Made by a program: the position numbers and the translations under genes
The notes under the pieces: model-generated
What the model saw: only the letters and a program-made list of their open reading frames with translations
Told to the model about the DNA's origin: nothing
Database searches by the model: none
Part shown: positions 34,963 through 44,823 of the stretch, one piece after another
How the letters are laid out: every line of letters starts with the position of its first letter
Numbering within the stretch: the first letter of the stretch is position 1
From: Rhizomicrobium sp.
GTDB lineage: Bacteria; Pseudomonadota; Alphaproteobacteria; Micropepsales; Micropepsaceae
Reading direction: 5' to 3'
NCBI GenBank assembly: GCA_037200045.1
Contig: JBBCHM010000001.1
Coordinates: 1,550,001 to 1,614,000, forward strand
DNA length: 64,000 nucleotides

Positions 34963-35444
34963 CTACCTACCGCCTGTCTTGATTATAGAATACCGATTAG
35001 ACGGTATATGTGGCAGGATATTTTGCGTTAGCCAATCTCTACTCGGCCGGTCATTTTGCGGCGCGCTGGCGTCAACGAAGCCAGTACAGGTAGCGGACAG
35101 AATACTCGAACCGATCCTTGCGCCATTTTCATACTTTTGAGCATAGCAACTTAGCCAACCACCACGTACAATTCCAGTGCTGTCGCTCCGCTTTTTTGCA
35201 AGTCATGCACGCCTATACTGTTACTACTAACGCTGAAGGAGAGCGCATTGTTGTCATGTTTGGTTTGAACCGAAGACGCGCGCGGACCGATGACGCATTC
35301 GCCGCAGACCGCGCCAGAAGGAATTCCTCGAAGTTTACTTGAACAAGTATCGCTGAGCCTGACTGCAATGGAGCGGAGACAATCGGCCGACCAAGGTAAC
35401 CAGACGAGCGAACCGTGAAAGCGCGCGAAAGACGATCAATAGCG
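34963..35444. other. divergent intergenic region between acyltransferase and beta-helix protein genes
   Basis: About 480 bases of lower GC, likely carrying the promoters for both divergent genes. I see no credible gene; a short frame ending at 35342 has no family resemblance. Confidence 0.4.
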
Positions 35445-37562
35445 ATGACGCACTCGATTTTTGTGGCGGCCTTGACGCGCCGATCCATCCTCCTGGGTGC
35501 CGGCGCTGTGCTGGGCTCGAACTACGCTCTTGGCCGGTCGGCGATACTCGTGTCGGATGGTGGCATGTCGGCAGGGCGCCCGCCCGGACTGACCATGCCA
35601 TTTGTAAAATCCCTGTTCGACGCCGATGTTGATCTAACCCCGGGCCTTCCCTTGAGGATCGCCGGTTCAACCGACGCAAACGGCCCATCGCAGGGCTATT
35701 TTCGCTATGCGCGAGATGAGGCCGCCGTTCGGGCGCGCATGGCCACGACGTTCCGCGATGATCAGGGCCGCGTATTCGCGCATATGGAGCCAAGATACCG
35801 AACTGTCGAGGGCCTGGACCGGCTTGAAGGAACATCACGGGATGCCATTCCCGTTTTGCAGTCTGCGATCGATGATGCTGCGGCTGACGCTACGCCCGAT
35901 AGCCCCGTGGTCATCTCAATTCCCGAGGGAACATTTTTTCTCGACATGACAAACCGCAATGACGGGATATATCTGAGGCATAGCAACGTCTGGCTCACAG
36001 GCGCCGGAATGAAAAGCACGATCTTCAAAATCCCCGAAGGTTGCAAAAGGCAGCGGATATTTTTTGTTGGAGATCCGAACTACGACGCAGCCCAAAACCG
36101 TGTGGTTCCACAAAACATCCGGATTCAGGACTTCACCCTGGATCTGAACAACACAACCGCGTTTGTTTCCGGTATCGCGTTTCGAAGGCCCATTGATGGC
36201 GTAGTCGTCGAACGCATTCGGGGCGTGCAAAGTCCGATCGCCGCAGGCGTCCCATCCAATCACGATAAGGACTCGTGGTTGTGCAATTTCGAGTGTTATG
36301 AGCAAGATATCAACCGCAACATCGTGCTCGTTGACGTTGAATCCTATGACCAAATGCAGCTCCATGCCGGAGGCGGTCGTGGCATAAAAAACTTCTATAA
36401 TATCCGTCCTCGGTGCTTCGCGGGTCGGGCAAACGGCATGACCATCACGAATGTCGGACTCGAAGGCCGGTTCGAGAATATCAATTTCATCGAACCGCAT
36501 ACGGAGCATCATAGTACACGAGCGATATGGATCGGGCCTGACGATGCGCCGAAGCGCGTGCACGATCTTTCGAATATTTCACAGCCCTGCTATATGCGCG
36601 GTCTTAAAATCCTGCGCCCGACCATCGGTCCGGCCGAAGGCAGTTACAAATATGCATCGGGAATTATGTTACGTCCGTTCCCCGGCGGAATTTCGGACGT
36701 AGAAATTGTAGCGCCGGACATCGACGCCCCGAACGCGGATTTGGCGCTGACCACCGCATCCTTCGATTATCATTGGCAGGAACAAGTCCATGGTGGCAAC
36801 CTGCCGCAATTTCTGCCTTCCGATATCGACCTGTCAGATGGGACCGTCGCGCTCGGTCGTCACGGGCTCTTTACCGGCGCAGCGGTGATATTGCGGCCGG
36901 CAACCCAGGGCGGACGCCTGCCCAAGCCGCTAGTGCCCGGCAAACCCTACTTCGTTAGAGTAGTGGATTCGGGCAGACTTCGCTTTTATGCCGATATGGA
37001 CGGCGATCTCACGCTGCTCAACCCCATCGCCCTGACAGATCGCGGGGAAGGCGCCGGGCTTGTCGCCCTGCGACCCCAGATCAGCAATCTGGAATGTCGC
37101 GGACTGCGCCACAACGTACCAGGCGGCGTCAGGCTCCAGTCGCTGCGCGACAGTCGCTTCGATGATTGCGATTTTGCGCGCTTGGATCTTGCCGAAGTGC
37201 ACGGCCTGATGATCACGAATTCGCGCGCGGAGAGCATCAATATCGCCGACGACATCGATGTTGTCTTTCACAATCAGACCATCAGGACAACGGCGGCGGC
37301 AAGCTATCGTGACGCGCTTGTTCGCATCCAGCCGACACGACCGACGAGGATCGATGTTCGCTTCGCGCAATGCCTTTTCGAGGTGGCTCCGCTCACGCCC
37401 ACGACGCCAGTGCCGCGCTACGCGGTGTCATGTTCGGGCGGAGAGGCGACAACAGTCAGAATTACATGCTGCCGGACGGAAGGCTTTTCGAACAATCCCT
37501 GGAACTTCGCCGGAAATGCAAGCGTTACGCTTCTAAAATGCGAAAGCTCGCCGCGGCGGTGA
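35445..37562 (+). CDS. exported right-handed beta-helix (pectate-lyase-like) protein
   Basis: About 705 residues. The N-terminus has a twin-arginine-like signal (LTRRSILLGAGAVLG, residues about 9-23), so export, perhaps by Tat, is likely. Residues about 110-170 show the Pectate_lyase_3-type opening (AIPVLQSAIDDAAAD, then VVISIPEGTFFLD), followed by beta-helix rungs such as NVWLTGAGMKSTIFKI and many short beta repeats to the C-terminus. Such proteins in polysaccharide loci are often lyases, hydrolases or epimerases acting on the polymer. No specific catalytic triad was identified. Start ATG 35445, with a GTG at 35415 as alternative. It is convergent with the methyltransferase gene and lies opposite to the main operon. 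Confidence 0.75.
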   Translation: MTHSIFVAALTRRSILLGAGAVLGSNYALGRSAILVSDGGMSAGRPPGLTMPFVKSLFDADVDLTPGLPLRIAGSTDANGPSQGYFRYARDEAAVRARMATTFRDDQGRVFAHMEPRYRTVEGLDRLEGTSRDAIPVLQSAIDDAAADATPDSPVVISIPEGTFFLDMTNRNDGIYLRHSNVWLTGAGMKSTIFKIPEGCKRQRIFFVGDPNYDAAQNRVVPQNIRIQDFTLDLNNTTAFVSGIAFRRPIDGVVVERIRGVQSPIAAGVPSNHDKDSWLCNFECYEQDINRNIVLVDVESYDQMQLHAGGGRGIKNFYNIRPRCFAGRANGMTITNVGLEGRFENINFIEPHTEHHSTRAIWIGPDDAPKRVHDLSNISQPCYMRGLKILRPTIGPAEGSYKYASGIMLRPFPGGISDVEIVAPDIDAPNADLALTTASFDYHWQEQVHGGNLPQFLPSDIDLSDGTVALGRHGLFTGAAVILRPATQGGRLPKPLVPGKPYFVRVVDSGRLRFYADMDGDLTLLNPIALTDRGEGAGLVALRPQISNLECRGLRHNVPGGVRLQSLRDSRFDDCDFARLDLAEVHGLMITNSRAESINIADDIDVVFHNQTIRTTAAASYRDALVRIQPTRPTRIDVRFAQCLFEVAPLTPTTPVPRYAVSCSGGEATTVRITCCRTEGFSNNPWNFAGNASVTLLKCESSPRR

Positions 37563-37605
37563 CCCGACCAAGCGGCGGTGGATCGGGCTTTGCATCGGGA
37601 TACGT

Positions 37606-38283
37606 TCAAGTGAAGGCGAGAGAGCCCGGCGGGACCTTCGGCAATATTCGGAATTCAGGCGAGCTCGAAGGTATGGGAGCGTTTGGAAACAAGTGCTTCC
37701 ACTTAGCGGGTTCGCGACTTGCAACGGCAAGAACATAGACCGAGCTCCGTCGATTGGAATTCCATGTCAGATGGATGGTTTCCATGTCATTTTCGTCGAA
37801 CATTTTAATGACGGCTTGCGGCGAAAACCGCCAATAGTCGCCATAATCTGAATGCAGCGGCTGAAGCCATGGAACTACAACAACAACCATGTCGCTTGAA
37901 AGCGAGCATAAATTTTTGAAAGCCGTTCGAAAATCGTATATGTGCTCAAGGGTCGTATGATTGAAGACAACGTCAAATCTGCGATCTAGATTTCGAGGCA
38001 CGTCTTCTAGATCAAGAAAAAACTCGTTTTGCGCGCCCTGCAGCTGACCCTGAGACGTTCCAAAATTGGTCAGAAAATACTCCGTAGATTTAGAGAAATA
38101 ATCTCGATAGTAACCACCCTCTTTATCCTTGTCCTCCCAGGCACTCACATTCACGATAGTTCCAGGGAGTTGGTGGCTAAATTTTCGCAGTTCGGCATTG
38201 GACCAATTGCGCGCCGCAGAGAACGCTGAATAGTTATAGGATCTTCGCAGACGAAGGACCTCTCCTAGCTTTTTGAACTGCAT
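37606..38283 (-). CDS. class I SAM-dependent methyltransferase
   Basis: A 225-residue protein. Start ATG 38283 with an excellent GGAGG site five bases upstream. The C-terminal half of a Methyltransf_11-type fold is visible: FDVVFNHTTLEHIYDFRTAF (motif II/post-II region), then VVVVPWLQPLHSDYGDYWRF. The N-terminal glycine-rich SAM motif is weak (TIVNVSAWEDKD), as in several polysaccharide-locus methyltransferases. The substrate is probably a sugar or glycan end (inference). It is the last gene of the long minus-strand run, about 270 bases after the Wzx gene. Confidence 0.75.
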   Translation of the reverse strand: MQFKKLGEVLRLRRSYNYSAFSAARNWSNAELRKFSHQLPGTIVNVSAWEDKDKEGGYYRDYFSKSTEYFLTNFGTSQGQLQGAQNEFFLDLEDVPRNLDRRFDVVFNHTTLEHIYDFRTAFKNLCSLSSDMVVVVVPWLQPLHSDYGDYWRFSPQAVIKMFDENDMETIHLTWNSNRRSSVYVLAVASREPAKWKHLFPNAPIPSSSPEFRILPKVPPGSLAFT

Positions 38284-38556
38284 GGTTTCCTCCGATGTTT
38301 GAGGTATGGAGATATATAGGCGTCGATGCGATCGGCTCAGAACTGCTCGTTCCAAAACAGTTGGCGAAAGCGAACGACTTGTTCGAGGAAGAGGCTCATG
38401 TAGCCTTGTATATTCAACCGCGGGCTCAGATTGCGCCTGTGTGCGGCTTCGACCATGTGATTGCGCTTCCGGCTCACGGACTGAGCCTACTGCCGACGTA
38501 GTTTTCCAGCTCTCTAGGAAGTAGTCACCATCCAGGCGGATTGACGGCGATCTCAG

Positions 38557-40089
38557 CTATTTCGATCTGAAGCCGGATAGGCCTCTTATTAGGTCGGCGC
38601 CGTCCGTGCCAAGAATGGCCGACGGCCGAAGATAAAGCGTAACAGCAAAGCACAGACCGACCGCAAGGGCGCCCGTCGTCATAACAAGCAGATCCGGCCA
38701 CCCAGCTAGAATCAGTTTGATCAAGCCGCTGCTCAGACATACCCCCGCAGCGGCGATCACCGGTCTCGTATGAACCGACAAAAAGTCCCTCAGTGAGACA
38801 CCCGTGTGCTGACAGCAGAAGTAAGAGTAGCAAAGAAAACTGAAGCCATTGGCGATAACGACGGCTGCAGCCACTGCCTCGACACCAAAAGGCGCGCTCA
38901 ATAGCGCCCCTACCGCCACGGAAATAGCGTAGAGCACCTGCATGGATATCAGATGGACGTTATTTCCCGTCGCAAGGAATACCGTGCCGCAAACCTTGTA
39001 ACCGACGCGGAAATAAATGCCTGCCGAAAACAGCATTATCGGAACAGTAGCCGAGATCCACTTGGCACCAAGGAAGGTGGCGACGAATTCATGCGAGAAG
39101 ATGACCATGAATGCACTGAATGGCAGTGCAAGAGCGGCCGTGAGGGCGAAACCCTTGAGTATGGCATTTCGCAACCGTACGGGATCATCTTGAACGCGCG
39201 CCATCAGCGGAAATACGACGGACCGATTGAGGTTGCCGAAAAGGTTGGCGGGCATCGCGATGAGATAATAGGATCGGGAATAGATGCCCAACTGCGCGGT
39301 GCCGATAAACCGCGCGACCACGAAATTATCGACATAGGTCGCGATATAGGTGAGCACGGCCGTCAGCGAGAATCCCAGGCTTGGACCTCTGATTTCGCGA
39401 TAGGCGACGCGGTCGAAGCGCGGCAGCACGAGAAATTTTCGCGCCATCACCAAATAGCTGGCGCATAACAACAGGGATTCGGTCATGCTTGCCGCCACTA
39501 GCGCCCAATAGCTGAAGCCCAGATAGGCCATTGGTATGCCGACCAGAAAGTTCGCCGCCGCCCAAGCTACCAGCTGTGCAACCGAAGTGCGCCGAAATTG
39601 AAAATGGCGTGACAGCAATGCGTATGCGACGAGGTTGAACGCACCGGTAAACATCAGGAAGGCAAGCACCCGCGATACTTCTCCAAGCTCCGGTACGTGC
39701 ATAACGCTGGCGATGCGATCTGCGAATATCCATTGAGCCAACGCCAAGAGGGTCGCGATCGAATAAGAAATGAAGCTCGCGGTCGCTATGTGACGGATCT
39801 CCAATGCTTTCCGTTGAATCATCACTTCCGACATACCGAGATTCGAGAGCGTCGACCCAATGGCAACGACGATCATCGCCGCGCCGGCGATGCCATATTC
39901 CCGCGGCGAGAGCAGATGAGCCAAGACCGAGGCAACCACGACATTGAGCACGGTCCGAACGACGAGAGTTGCGCCGTTCCAGGAAAGTCCGTGTGCCGCG
40001 CTATGGGTGAGGCGTTTGGCTTCCCGTTGCGCGGCAGGCGCGCCGGCCTCCTTTGGCTCAAGGCGGGCAGCTTCCGATGTTCCCGTCAT
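38557..40089 (-). CDS. Wzx-type polysaccharide flippase (MOP superfamily)
   Basis: A 510-residue inner-membrane protein with about 12-14 hydrophobic segments: SWNGATLVVRTVLNVVVASV, LLSPREYGIAGAAMIVVAIG (typical family N-terminal pattern), and YVDNFVVARFIGTAQLGIYS, the WzxC-like central signature. It flips undecaprenyl-diphosphate-linked repeat units to the periplasm. ATG at 40089 overlaps the stop of the upstream glycosyltransferase (ATGA); a longer in-frame extension to 40248 is rejected because it would overlap that gene. Confidence 0.92.
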   Translation of the reverse strand: MTGTSEAARLEPKEAGAPAAQREAKRLTHSAAHGLSWNGATLVVRTVLNVVVASVLAHLLSPREYGIAGAAMIVVAIGSTLSNLGMSEVMIQRKALEIRHIATASFISYSIATLLALAQWIFADRIASVMHVPELGEVSRVLAFLMFTGAFNLVAYALLSRHFQFRRTSVAQLVAWAAANFLVGIPMAYLGFSYWALVAASMTESLLLCASYLVMARKFLVLPRFDRVAYREIRGPSLGFSLTAVLTYIATYVDNFVVARFIGTAQLGIYSRSYYLIAMPANLFGNLNRSVVFPLMARVQDDPVRLRNAILKGFALTAALALPFSAFMVIFSHEFVATFLGAKWISATVPIMLFSAGIYFRVGYKVCGTVFLATGNNVHLISMQVLYAISVAVGALLSAPFGVEAVAAAVVIANGFSFLCYSYFCCQHTGVSLRDFLSVHTRPVIAAAGVCLSSGLIKLILAGWPDLLVMTTGALAVGLCFAVTLYLRPSAILGTDGADLIRGLSGFRSK

Positions 40090-41216
40090 GCCGGCAGACC
40101 GGAAAGGACACGTTCTGCCCGTGCCTTCCAAGTGTAATTTGCTTCCAGCGCCGCGCGAGCCCTCTGTCCCAGCGACTTTGCAAGAGTCGGGTCGCTGGCA
40201 ATCTTCGCCAACGCCACCGTCCAGGCCGACACATCGTCCGGAGGGCATAGAAGAGCCGTCTCATTGTCGGTCAGGATTTCACGCAACACCGGAAGGTCCG
40301 AGCACAGTATGGCTTTCCCTTGCGCCATATATTCAAAGATCTTCAGCGGCGACATCCAGCGGGCAACGTCCGTTCTGCCGTCCGACACCTGTACCCGACT
40401 CTGATAGGGCGCCAGGACCGCTTGGCAGCCGGCAAGATAATTCGGCACTCGAGCATGATCGACAAAACCGACAAGCAGGATATTCGGGAGCGTCGCCAAC
40501 CGCGCGCGCCATGTTGCAACGGCGTCGTCGGTACCGCCCACAACGAGAAAATCCGCCCATGGGCAACGCGAGGCGAGTTCGGCGATCAGGTCCATGCCTT
40601 TGCCGGGATAGAGGTGCCCGGCGTAGCCGATCTGCGTTCGGCCAGGTCGTGCCGGAACAATGGGAACGCGCACGCAGCCCTGCTGCTCCGCATCTGCACC
40701 GTCATGGGCGACGGTGATACGATCGGAAATGTTGGGACTGCGCATTGCAGTCTCGTTCCTGAGAGCCTCGCTGATCACCACGACGCGGGCCAGCTTGGCA
40801 GACCGACGAAGCAACGCAAAAAGGAGTTTCATCTGCGAGGCACTGCTATCTATCGGCGAATGAACCTCGAAAATGACGCGAAGGCCAACGAGTACCGCGT
40901 AAACCAAGAACACAGGATTACGAGCGTATACGATATCGGCCCGATCTCGGCGTGCCGCCCACGCGATCTTTGCCGCCATGAGATGATATCGTCCGAAAAT
41001 CCGCCGAATCTTGCAGCACCAAATATTCGGCTTTGCGGATAGACCTAGCTCCAATTGCGTTGCTTGCGCAATGGCTTCTCGATTGGCGGGGTCGCCCTCC
41101 ACCACCAGTGTCACCTCGTGGCCATTGGCAGAAAACGCGTCGCACATTTTGGCGATGTTGACGGCATGCGCAGCCCGATTGGGGAACGGGCCGCCGTAGA
41201 CGTACCAAATCCGCAT
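40086..41216 (-). CDS. family 4-type glycosyltransferase
   Basis: A 376-residue GT-B fold enzyme. The N-terminus MRIWYVYGGPFPNRAAH leads to an acceptor domain; the donor domain shows IGYAGHLYPGKGMDLIAELA and SPLKIFEYMAQGKAILCSDL, where Glu of FEYMA and a downstream Glu (LREIL) form the usual GT4 donor-binding pattern. It adds one sugar to the lipid-linked repeat at the cytoplasmic membrane face. The start at ATG 41216 is four bases after the preceding gene and avoids overlap. Its stop overlaps the Wzx start. Confidence 0.9.
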   Translation of the reverse strand: MRIWYVYGGPFPNRAAHAVNIAKMCDAFSANGHEVTLVVEGDPANREAIAQATQLELGLSAKPNIWCCKIRRIFGRYHLMAAKIAWAARRDRADIVYARNPVFLVYAVLVGLRVIFEVHSPIDSSASQMKLLFALLRRSAKLARVVVISEALRNETAMRSPNISDRITVAHDGADAEQQGCVRVPIVPARPGRTQIGYAGHLYPGKGMDLIAELASRCPWADFLVVGGTDDAVATWRARLATLPNILLVGFVDHARVPNYLAGCQAVLAPYQSRVQVSDGRTDVARWMSPLKIFEYMAQGKAILCSDLPVLREILTDNETALLCPPDDVSAWTVALAKIASDPTLAKSLGQRARAALEANYTWKARAERVLSGLPA

Positions 41217-41220
41217 CGTA

Positions 41221-42369
41221 TCAGAGTGCTTCAGTGCCAAGCCGCGGACCGATAATCTGGAGGAGTTGTTCCTCAATAAACTGTCCGTAGCGTGTCATGC
41301 TGAGCGGATCGGCCAAGGCGTGAATGTTCTTTGAAAGTTTTCTCGCATAATCTCGATTCCGAACGATGCGATAGATGGCGGCGGCGGCTGATTCGGGATT
41401 TCCACGCTCGAAATGTTCGCAGTTTTCCCCAGGCACCAGCCCATACGCTGCGAGATCGTAGCTCTCATCCAGTACAAGGGGAACACCCAGACAAGCGGCG
41501 ACACCGACCGTGGTCGAGCCCGAAAATCGCTCGTTCTGCTGAGTGGCAAGGAGAATACATGGCGCTCTCTTCATCTGCGCAGCTGAATCGGCCAAGGTAA
41601 GGTTGAAAAGCAACTTCAAGCTCTGGACTTTGTCTTTGTATTTCGCGTCATAGAGGCTCTTTACTTGGCTATTTTGGGTCAGGATGAGCGCGCTGACACC
41701 CTGGTCTGGTAACGAGAAGGCCAAATTCCAGTCTCTCATCGGATCGTTTCCGACCGCGACGGTGTCAAAGTCGGCCGCCTCATATGTATCGTTCGCGGTT
41801 GTATCGTTCGCAGTCAATTCGGCATAAAGCTTGGAATCCACGCCGGTCGGGTGAAAAACGAATTTCTCTCTATGCTCATAGTATATCGACGTCCACTTCT
41901 GCAGTTCGTGACGGCTGATCAGATGCACTCTGTCCATCTGCGTTATTATCAACTTCCAGTACATGAAATATAATCTATCCTGATTCAGTCTATTGAAGTC
42001 GACGTCGGCCCCCAATAGGGACAGAAAGCTTGGCGTCCGGATCAGGCCGGACCATTTCAATATTGCGATAATCAACGCCCAATTTTGCACATAAGTGTAG
42101 AGAACGGTTGTCCCAAACCTGATGCGCCCGGCAAATTCTGCAAGTGAAAGCAGGTATAGAACGCGGCTCCCCAAGAGCCGCTGTAAGATACGCCCAACGC
42201 CTTTCTCCCTGGCACGTGGATAAATCGAATCGATTTCATAACCGAGCGCGACGAGTTCGGCACCTCCCCAGAACATATTGGATGGCGTGTTTGGCGTCCC
42301 CCAAAGCTTCGGGTCGCGCTGCGCGGACCAAAGCATGAGGATGCGCGGTCTTACTGGTCGTTTACCCAT
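41221..42369 (-). CDS. glycosyltransferase with an internal 5-residue tandem duplication
   Basis: A 382-residue GT-B-like glycosyltransferase: RILMLWSAQRDPKLWGTP at the N-terminus, FVFHPTGVDSKLYAEL at the domain border, and SGSTTVGVAACLGVPLVLDE in the donor domain. The usual GT4 EX7E pair is not obvious, so the family is uncertain. The sequence NDTTANDT arises from a 15-base tandem repeat (41786-41800 and 41801-41815, two mismatches) that keeps the frame. ATG 42369. It lies 57 bases after the FkbM gene and four bases before the next glycosyltransferase, so it is in the operon. Confidence 0.8.
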   Translation of the reverse strand: MGKRPVRPRILMLWSAQRDPKLWGTPNTPSNMFWGGAELVALGYEIDSIYPRAREKGVGRILQRLLGSRVLYLLSLAEFAGRIRFGTTVLYTYVQNWALIIAILKWSGLIRTPSFLSLLGADVDFNRLNQDRLYFMYWKLIITQMDRVHLISRHELQKWTSIYYEHREKFVFHPTGVDSKLYAELTANDTTANDTYEAADFDTVAVGNDPMRDWNLAFSLPDQGVSALILTQNSQVKSLYDAKYKDKVQSLKLLFNLTLADSAAQMKRAPCILLATQQNERFSGSTTVGVAACLGVPLVLDESYDLAAYGLVPGENCEHFERGNPESAAAAIYRIVRNRDYARKLSKNIHALADPLSMTRYGQFIEEQLLQIIGPRLGTEAL

Positions 42370-42426
42370 GGGAAATCCTGTTTGTGCCGGCTGAAATCGT
42401 TCCGCGCAAAAGGCCCAGCGACAGCG

Positions 42427-43266
42427 CTAATTCATAAAAACCAGCATGTTCTCGCCGCGCTGGCGCAGATGAACCGATCGCTGGGCAATGGAGTTGAGAA
42501 AATTAGCGCTGGTACCTTCTTTGATCCAGTCGTGAAGCTCAATAATGATCAGCTGCGTACTGTCGATCCAATCGATGTTAGACTGAAAAAGTGCCGCCTC
42601 GGCACCTTCAATGTCGATCTTGGCAATCAGAATTTCTTCCGCTCCAGCCATCGCCATCAGATTTCCTATCGTGAAGGCCTCCACGGAATCGCTGGAAGAT
42701 TGGTGTTTGGAATCGGCGCTTACTTGGAACGACCAGAAGTCGGCGTCCGGATTTTCGATGCTGAGTTTGGTGGTCTCGTTCCAGACCGCTCCGAGCACAG
42801 GCAGAATGTTTGGATAGCCAGCCGTGTTCGCCTTCAACAGAGCGAAGTTCGGCTTCGACGGTTCCACAGCTACAACCATGGCCTTCGGAAACATGTTTGC
42901 GAACCAAACGGAACTCAAGCCGATATTCGCGCCACAATCGAGAATAAGCGGCGTCTTACCTTCCTCAAGCATTCTCTCATAGTGCGCCTTCACCGCCTTA
43001 AAGCGGCTAATCTTGTTCAGATCGTACGACTGCTCTGTAAATATCTGACGGAACGTGGGCACGTCACTGGTACCCGGTCGAAGATGCACTGCCCCCTTGA
43101 TTCCAGGTAGCGTCAGCGTGGTGATTTTGCCGGGTCGGTTTCGCTCCAGATGAAATCGGACTTCGGACAACACCCCCGGCATCAGCCCGACACGACGACC
43201 GAGTACCACGCCTCGATAGAAAGCACGGAGCAGCGAAAAGCGTTCCGGACGACTGTACGGGTTCAC
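42427..43266 (-). CDS. FkbM-family methyltransferase
   Basis: A 279-residue SAM-dependent O-methyltransferase: LILDCGANIGLSSVWFA (SAM motif I), VVAVEPSKPNFALLKAN (motif II) and IAKIDIEGAEAALFQ, all typical of FkbM. It probably methylates a sugar hydroxyl of the repeat unit. The start is GTG 43266 with a very strong ribosome site (AGGAGGAGGT). About 190 bases separate it from the upstream glycosyltransferase. Confidence 0.9.
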   Translation of the reverse strand: MNPYSRPERFSLLRAFYRGVVLGRRVGLMPGVLSEVRFHLERNRPGKITTLTLPGIKGAVHLRPGTSDVPTFRQIFTEQSYDLNKISRFKAVKAHYERMLEEGKTPLILDCGANIGLSSVWFANMFPKAMVVAVEPSKPNFALLKANTAGYPNILPVLGAVWNETTKLSIENPDADFWSFQVSADSKHQSSSDSVEAFTIGNLMAMAGAEEILIAKIDIEGAEAALFQSNIDWIDSTQLIIIELHDWIKEGTSANFLNSIAQRSVHLRQRGENMLVFMN

Positions 43267-43452
43267 GAGATTACCTCCTCCTTGTTACGGCCGCTTCGAT
43301 GCGCGGTGTCAAAGACTTCCACATGCAACGTCGGCCAGCCGTCAAAGCACCGTCCCACGGACAGCCCTCGATATCTTAACTCGGACAGTGCCGCGACATT
43401 GGCAACGGTGCCGACCGCCCAAAATGATCAAGCAGCGAAGCTGCCGCAGTAT

Positions 43453-44721
43453 CTAGCGGTGACGGGCCTGTGGCAACGGGAGTTGCTTAAGCAGGCCCTT
43501 GACGATTTCGGTGTACCCCACGGCGCTCTTTTTGGGATCGAAAAGCTGGCCGGCGACAATCGGGCCGCGCTGGCGGTACGAAGCCATTCTGGCGCGGTCG
43601 GAGAGGAGCTCGACGATTCGCATACTCATAGCCACATAATCCCGCCCCGGTACGACAACACCGCAATCATGGCCTCCCAAAATCTCCCGCACGGAACAGA
43701 CATCGAAAGAAACGACGGGCGCGCCGCATGCAAGGCCTTCGATCACGCAACGCGGTAGGCCTTCGCGCTGCGAGGCAAGGATCACGACATCTGCAACCCG
43801 ATACCAATCCGCGATCCGCCGACTGTAACCGACGAACCTGATGTTATCGGCGACTCCCAAGGCGATGCTCTCCTGAACACAGGTCGCGGCGTAGTCATCG
43901 TGTTCCGGATCAAAATCTCCCACCATATAAACGAGCGCGTCCGGTCTTTGCTGCCGCAGAACGGGAAGCGCTGATCGGATGAATACAAGCTGCGCCTTCT
44001 TGGTGTCGAAGCGGCCGACATACACCAGCGCCGGCTTGCCGGATGCAACTCCAAGCTCGGAACGCAGTTTCTCGCGATCTTCCTCACCGATCGGAAAATA
44101 GATGGCCTTGTCGACGATACTATAGAGATAGGCGAACTTTGCCGCATTTCGTGGCGTGTCGGATGTCGGCCGCAGCATCATGCGGTAGTGCTCGATCATC
44201 TCCTGCGAGAGCACGAGGAACCGGTCGCACAGTGCCAAGCAGGCGCGCCACAGCGGCACCGTTCGCGCGCCTTCCCGCATGGTGTCGCGCACGTTGAAGA
44301 CGATGCGCGCCCCTGCGAGCTTCGCGCCGAGCGCCGTATTCCAGAACGCCCGATGATCATTGAGGTGAACGATTGATGCGCCTGTACCAACGACCAGAAA
44401 ATACATGCGCACGTTGTTGGCGAGGCGATGATAGATCTGAGATAGCCGATACAGCGTCCGTGATCCGGATTCAAGATATTGCGCTTCAGTCATTGACCAG
44501 AGACGGACCCTTGCGTGCTCCGCCCAAGCTATCTGCGCGTCAGATTCAAGATTTGTAACGACCTCCTTGGAGATCGATGTTGTATTCCTGATGATTTCTG
44601 AAATGCTCTGAATTCCGCCGTCCGCCTGACTCCCAATCTGATGAATCACAAAAATAACCTTCGGCCCGCCAGCCGTGGCGTGGTCGATACCCGAAGAGGT
44701 GTTTGCGATTGTGTCAACCAT
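43453..44721 (-). CDS. family 4-type glycosyltransferase
   Basis: A 422-residue GT-B enzyme. The N-terminal domain starts at KVIFVIHQIGSQADGGIQS. The donor domain has LVYVGRFDTKKAQLVFIRS, IRFVGYSRRIADWYRVADV and the EX7E-containing EGLPRCVIEGLACGAPVVSF. It is expected at the inner membrane, adding a sugar to the repeat. ATG 44721; about 100 bases from the Wzy-like gene. Confidence 0.9.
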   Translation of the reverse strand: MVDTIANTSSGIDHATAGGPKVIFVIHQIGSQADGGIQSISEIIRNTTSISKEVVTNLESDAQIAWAEHARVRLWSMTEAQYLESGSRTLYRLSQIYHRLANNVRMYFLVVGTGASIVHLNDHRAFWNTALGAKLAGARIVFNVRDTMREGARTVPLWRACLALCDRFLVLSQEMIEHYRMMLRPTSDTPRNAAKFAYLYSIVDKAIYFPIGEEDREKLRSELGVASGKPALVYVGRFDTKKAQLVFIRSALPVLRQQRPDALVYMVGDFDPEHDDYAATCVQESIALGVADNIRFVGYSRRIADWYRVADVVILASQREGLPRCVIEGLACGAPVVSFDVCSVREILGGHDCGVVVPGRDYVAMSMRIVELLSDRARMASYRQRGPIVAGQLFDPKKSAVGYTEIVKGLLKQLPLPQARHR

Positions 44722-44823
44722 GGTTCGATGTCACGTTTTCCGGATCATCCGGGCCCTATTCCGTATAACCGAAGCGACCGCAATGTCTAACGCTGATAAC
44801 ATCGGGCTCTCAGCCGATGACCG

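Noticed and set aside
40090..40248. Longer N-terminus for the Wzx flippase
   Set aside because: It would overlap the preceding glycosyltransferase by 160 bases and adds a non-hydrophobic, Gly/Arg-rich stretch; the ATGA overlap start is better.
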